This document shows, one piece after another, positions 61,727 to 64,000 of a stretch of 64,000 bases of DNA. Each line of letters opens with the position of its first letter. The first letter of the stretch is position 1. The stretch is from CADEDH01 sp041394285 (lineage in GTDB: Bacteria > Actinomycetota > Acidimicrobiia > Acidimicrobiales > SZUA-35), in NCBI GenBank assembly GCA_041394285.1, contig JAWKIL010000006.1:186001-250000 (forward strand), given 5' to 3'. Below the pieces are notes generated by a model. It saw only the letters and a program-made list of their open reading frames with translations. It ran no database searches and was not told the origin of the DNA. Both the position numbers and the translations under genes were made by a program.

Positions 61727-61776
61727 GGCAGCAGGTGCCTCCGGTGCCGTAGGTTCCGGGATCGGGCGTTCGCCCA

Positions 61777-61802
61777 ATTTCTCCTATCCCGATAGTAACA
61801 AT
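61777..61802. promoter_or_regulatory. Candidate suf operator site 3 (sufB)
   Basis: ATTTCTCCTA (61777-61786), spacer TCCCGA and TAGTAACAAT (61793-61802) form the same 10-6-10 dyad seen at the other suf units. The left half is the exact reverse complement of the right half at sufD. The right half matches the reverse complement of ATTTCCACTA at 7 of 10 positions. It lies 50 bases upstream of the sufB start codon. Confidence 0.6.
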
Positions 61803-61829
61803 CCCACACCCCCGCTGCTACGTCGGCCG

Positions 61830-62348
61830 TCAGCCGATCCGGCGGAGGTTCCCGGGGTAGGTACGGACCCGGCGCAGGTACTTGTTCACCCCGTCGGAGA
61901 TCATGTCGGGCGTCACCGTGTCGGGCCGGATCTTGGCCGGGATCCCCACCGCCATGCCCTTGGCCGGCACCTCCATGTCACTGGTGCACACGGCGTTCGC
62001 CGCCACCAGGCCCCCCGAGCGCACCACCACCCGGTGCAGCACCACCGCCCCCGAGCCGACCAGGGCGAAGCTCTCGATCGTGCACCCCTCCAGGTGCACG
62101 AGGTGGCCGATCACACACTCGTCGCCAACGATGGTGTTCAGCTCGTCGGTCACGTGGATCACCGTGCCGTCCTGGATCGAGGTGCGATCGCCGATGCGGA
62201 TGTAGCCGGCGTCGCCCCGCAGGACGGCCCGGGGCCACACCGAAGACTGCTCCCCGATCACCACATCGCCGATGATGACGGCGTCGGGATGGATGAAGGC
62301 GCTGGGATGGATGGTGGGCTCGACGTCCCCCAGGGCGTAGATCGGCAT
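61830..62348 (-). CDS. Gamma-carbonic anhydrase family protein
   Basis: The 172-residue left-handed beta-helix protein has the hexapeptide repeats and the zinc ligands of the Cam/YrdA family: GTVIHVTDEL (His), then IGHLVHLEGC (two His). A PRAVLRGDAGYIRIGD segment carries the Arg/Asp salt bridge. It may hydrate CO2, but several members of this group act on other substrates, such as acyl or amine groups. The ATG is at 62346-62348. Confidence 0.9.
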   Translation of the reverse strand: MPIYALGDVEPTIHPSAFIHPDAVIIGDVVIGEQSSVWPRAVLRGDAGYIRIGDRTSIQDGTVIHVTDELNTIVGDECVIGHLVHLEGCTIESFALVGSGAVVLHRVVVRSGGLVAANAVCTSDMEVPAKGMAVGIPAKIRPDTVTPDMISDGVNKYLRRVRTYPGNLRRIG

Positions 62349-62489
62349 GCCGCGACCCTACTGGGCCCGCCCCAGGGCGCCCCAACCCCGGGGCTGCCGT
62401 TGGCGCTGCGCCCCGACGCCGACGCCGCCTTCCCGTCGGCGCCGGGCCCCCGTCCCCGCCCGCCCCCCCGCCATCGGCGGGCGGCCCGC

Positions 62490-63383
62490 TCAGCCCAGAT
62501 CCCGCAGGTCGAGCACGAGCGCCGACAGCGACAGGAACACCAGCACCCCGACCGTGGCGTAGGCCAGCGGCAGGAGGCGGGTGACGTCGAGGCGGCGCGG
62601 GCGGGCCGGGCGCAGGCGGCCCAGCGCACCCTCCACCGCCGCCACCACGGCGTGCGACCCGTCAAAAGGGGGCAGCGGCAAGAGGTTGACGGCCCCCACT
62701 GCGGCCGACAGCACACCCAGCCAGCGCAGAGCGGTGGCCGCCCCCGCTCCCACCGCGTACTGGCTGACCTGAGCCTGGGCCACGGGCGACATGAACCTCA
62801 CCGGCGGTTCCGTCGCCCCTGAGCTGTCGAGCACCGAAGCGGCGTAGGCCCCCAGGTTGGTGACCCAGGTCCACATGGCGGCCACCGTGCCGTGCAGCAC
62901 GAACCACAGGTCGGTCCAGCCCCGGATCAGTGCCTGACCGGGGGGCAGGCCGTCGAGAAGGGCGGCGAGCGTGAACGCCAGCACCGCCGTGGCCAGGTTG
63001 GCCGCCGGCCCGGCCAGGATCGTGGCCAGCCGCCCCCGGCACCGCGCCGCCCGGTAGGTGCGGGCCTCGGGGAACCCGTCGGGCAGCTCGGCCCCCGGCG
63101 TCATCCCCAGCAGCTTGACGTAGCCCCCGAGGAACAGGGCCTTCACCCCGTAGCGGCACCCGTTGCGCTCGATCGAGAACACTTCGGGGCCGAAACCCCA
63201 GAACAGCTCCACCGGCCCCATGCCCGAGCGGCGGGCCACCTCGAAGTGGGCGCCCTCGTGGAGGGCGATCACCAGGGCCAGGAAGCCGAGCAGATAGAGC
63301 CCGCCGGGGGCGGCCACCGCCAGCACCGCCACCGACAACCCGGCCGCCGCCGCCCATCCGAAAGACACCCGACCATCCGCCAC
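62490..63383 (-). CDS. Site-2 protease family (M50) metallopeptidase
   Basis: The 297-residue membrane protease cleaves within transmembrane segments. It has the zinc motif LHEGAHFEVAR (HExxH at 42-46) in the second hydrophobic segment and the downstream LLPLPPFDGSHAV with the Asp ligand. Five or six membrane helices are visible. There is no PDZ domain between the two halves, so it is the short form. The substrate, often an anti-sigma factor or similar, is not known. The ATG/GTG start gives MADGRVSFGW. Confidence 0.9.
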   Translation of the reverse strand: MADGRVSFGWAAAAGLSVAVLAVAAPGGLYLLGFLALVIALHEGAHFEVARRSGMGPVELFWGFGPEVFSIERNGCRYGVKALFLGGYVKLLGMTPGAELPDGFPEARTYRAARCRGRLATILAGPAANLATAVLAFTLAALLDGLPPGQALIRGWTDLWFVLHGTVAAMWTWVTNLGAYAASVLDSSGATEPPVRFMSPVAQAQVSQYAVGAGAATALRWLGVLSAAVGAVNLLPLPPFDGSHAVVAAVEGALGRLRPARPRRLDVTRLLPLAYATVGVLVFLSLSALVLDLRDLG

Positions 63384-63482
63384 GAAGAGTCAGGTAACCA
63401 CACGCACCGTGAGATTTGGGACGGGCAAATGGGCCCAGCGGCCCACCTACGACGCCGTGGGCGCCGCCGCCCCGGCGGGTTA

Positions 63483-63983
63483 TCAGTGGCCGAAGCCGCC
63501 GTACTGGCCCTTGTAGAAGACCATCGGGCTGCCCTCGGCACTGGGGGTCTCGAGGTGCAGCACCCGGCCCACCATCAGCACGTGGTCGCCCAGCTCCACC
63601 ACCTGGTCGAGCCGGCAGTCGATCACGGCATGGACGTCGGGCAGGATCGGCGCCCCGCTGCCGGGGGCCGGGTAGGAGAAGATGCCGGAGAACTTGTCCT
63701 CCGCCTTGGACGCCATCACCCCGCACAGCTCGGCCTGGTCCTTGTTGAGCACGTTGACGCAGAAGTGCCCCGCCTCCTCGATCACCGAACGGCTGCTCGA
63801 CTCGGTGACCAGGAAGAACCCGACGAGCGGGGGATCGAGCGAGATCGAGGCGAACGAGCCGATGGCCACGCCCACCGGGCGCTCGGCCCCCTGAGCCGTC
63901 ACCACCGTCACGCCGGTGGGGAAATGGCCGAGGACACGGCGGAACTCGCTCGAATCGATGGCGGGGTCGTTGTGCTCGGACAT
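63483..63983 (-). CDS. Flavin reductase family (HpaC-like) protein
   Basis: The 166-residue split-barrel flavoprotein has EFRRVLGHFPTGVTVVTAQG at the N-terminus, then IGSFASISLDPPLVGFFL with the flavin-contacting region. The ending ALIDCRL-like VHAVIDCRLDQVVELGDHVL and FYKGQYGGFGH complete the family pattern. It would reduce FMN/FAD with NAD(P)H for a partner monooxygenase or act on F420. The start MSEHNDPAIDSSEFRRVL lies 17 bases from the right edge of the window. Confidence 0.9.
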   Translation of the reverse strand: MSEHNDPAIDSSEFRRVLGHFPTGVTVVTAQGAERPVGVAIGSFASISLDPPLVGFFLVTESSSRSVIEEAGHFCVNVLNKDQAELCGVMASKAEDKFSGIFSYPAPGSGAPILPDVHAVIDCRLDQVVELGDHVLMVGRVLHLETPSAEGSPMVFYKGQYGGFGH

Positions 63984-64000
63984 GGGCCGTTCCTCGTGTA

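Noticed and set aside
61727..61777. Earlier start for SufB at the TTG at 61777
   Set aside because: It would lie inside the proposed operator with a ribosome binding site only three or four bases away, and the added residues are not typical of SufB; the ATG at 61726 has a well-placed GGAGG.

Overview
The window is about 70 percent G+C, densely coded on both strands, with strong G/C third-position bias, many GTG starts and many 4-base stop/start overlaps. The gene content points to a high-GC actinobacterium: Ku plus a stand-alone LigD-type polymerase, homodimeric pyruvate dehydrogenase E1, F420-type luciferase-like oxidoreductases, DUF2510 proteins, an MhuD-like heme-degrading enzyme, an MT0933-like antitoxin and a SUF system with SufU. 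The mix of families resembles Acidimicrobiia, but that placement is an inference from gene families. No rRNA, tRNA, prophage, insertion sequence or CRISPR array was seen. The window reads as chromosomal core with some accessory genes.

Layout. 1-5.5 kb: start of a leucyl aminopeptidase, an NHEJ pair (ku, polymerase domain), a membrane protein, an M24 peptidase and two small unknown genes. 5.5-16.2 kb: a pyruvate/2-oxoacid dehydrogenase block with a fused LipB-LipA protein, a frameshifted E2, E3 and, further on, aceE; between them lie a nucleotide-sugar epimerase-like gene, an SRPBCC gene and an RNase HI fused to a SLOG-like domain. 16.2-34 kb: accessory metabolism with an alpha/beta hydrolase lacking its nucleophile, an acyl-CoA dehydrogenase, a VapBC-type pair, a scramblase-like/RidA/PNPOx operon, a Baeyer-Villiger-type monooxygenase, two LLM oxidoreductases, homoserine kinase, an arginase-family ureohydrolase, a nitroreductase and a CoA-transferase. 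34-37 kb: a tyrosine phosphatase coupled to acetoacetyl-CoA synthetase. 37-42.5 kb: a tightly overlapping operon of DUF4129, MoxR AAA+ ATPase, DUF58 and membrane proteins. 42.5-48 kb: NagA, a DsbA-like protein coupled to an acyl-CoA ligase, a PlsC acyltransferase and a metallo-beta-lactamase-fold hydrolase. 48-62 kb: Fe-S cluster assembly in three separate units (sufC-sufS-sufU; sufD-Rieske-sufC2; sufB-tdk-mhuD) with other genes between. 62-64 kb: gamma-carbonic anhydrase family protein, site-2 protease and flavin reductase.

The most interesting signal is regulatory. Each of the three separated suf units carries a 26-bp dyad (10-bp half-sites, 6-bp spacer) just upstream of its first gene. The half-sites are shared between loci: one is identical at sufC and sufD, and the sufB half-site is the exact reverse complement of the other sufD half. 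This looks like the operator of one Fe-S/iron regulator whose gene is not in the window. The sufB unit also contains a heme-degrading enzyme with a Gly/His-rich insertion, which would tie heme-iron release to cluster assembly.

Other unusual features are the LipB-LipA fusion with an in-frame 18-bp tandem repeat, the RNase HI-SLOG fusion, two genes broken by frameshifts (E2 and a DUF4097 protein), a remnant of a helix-turn-helix gene with an intact ribosome binding site, and families of short repeated hairpins at the ends of genes.
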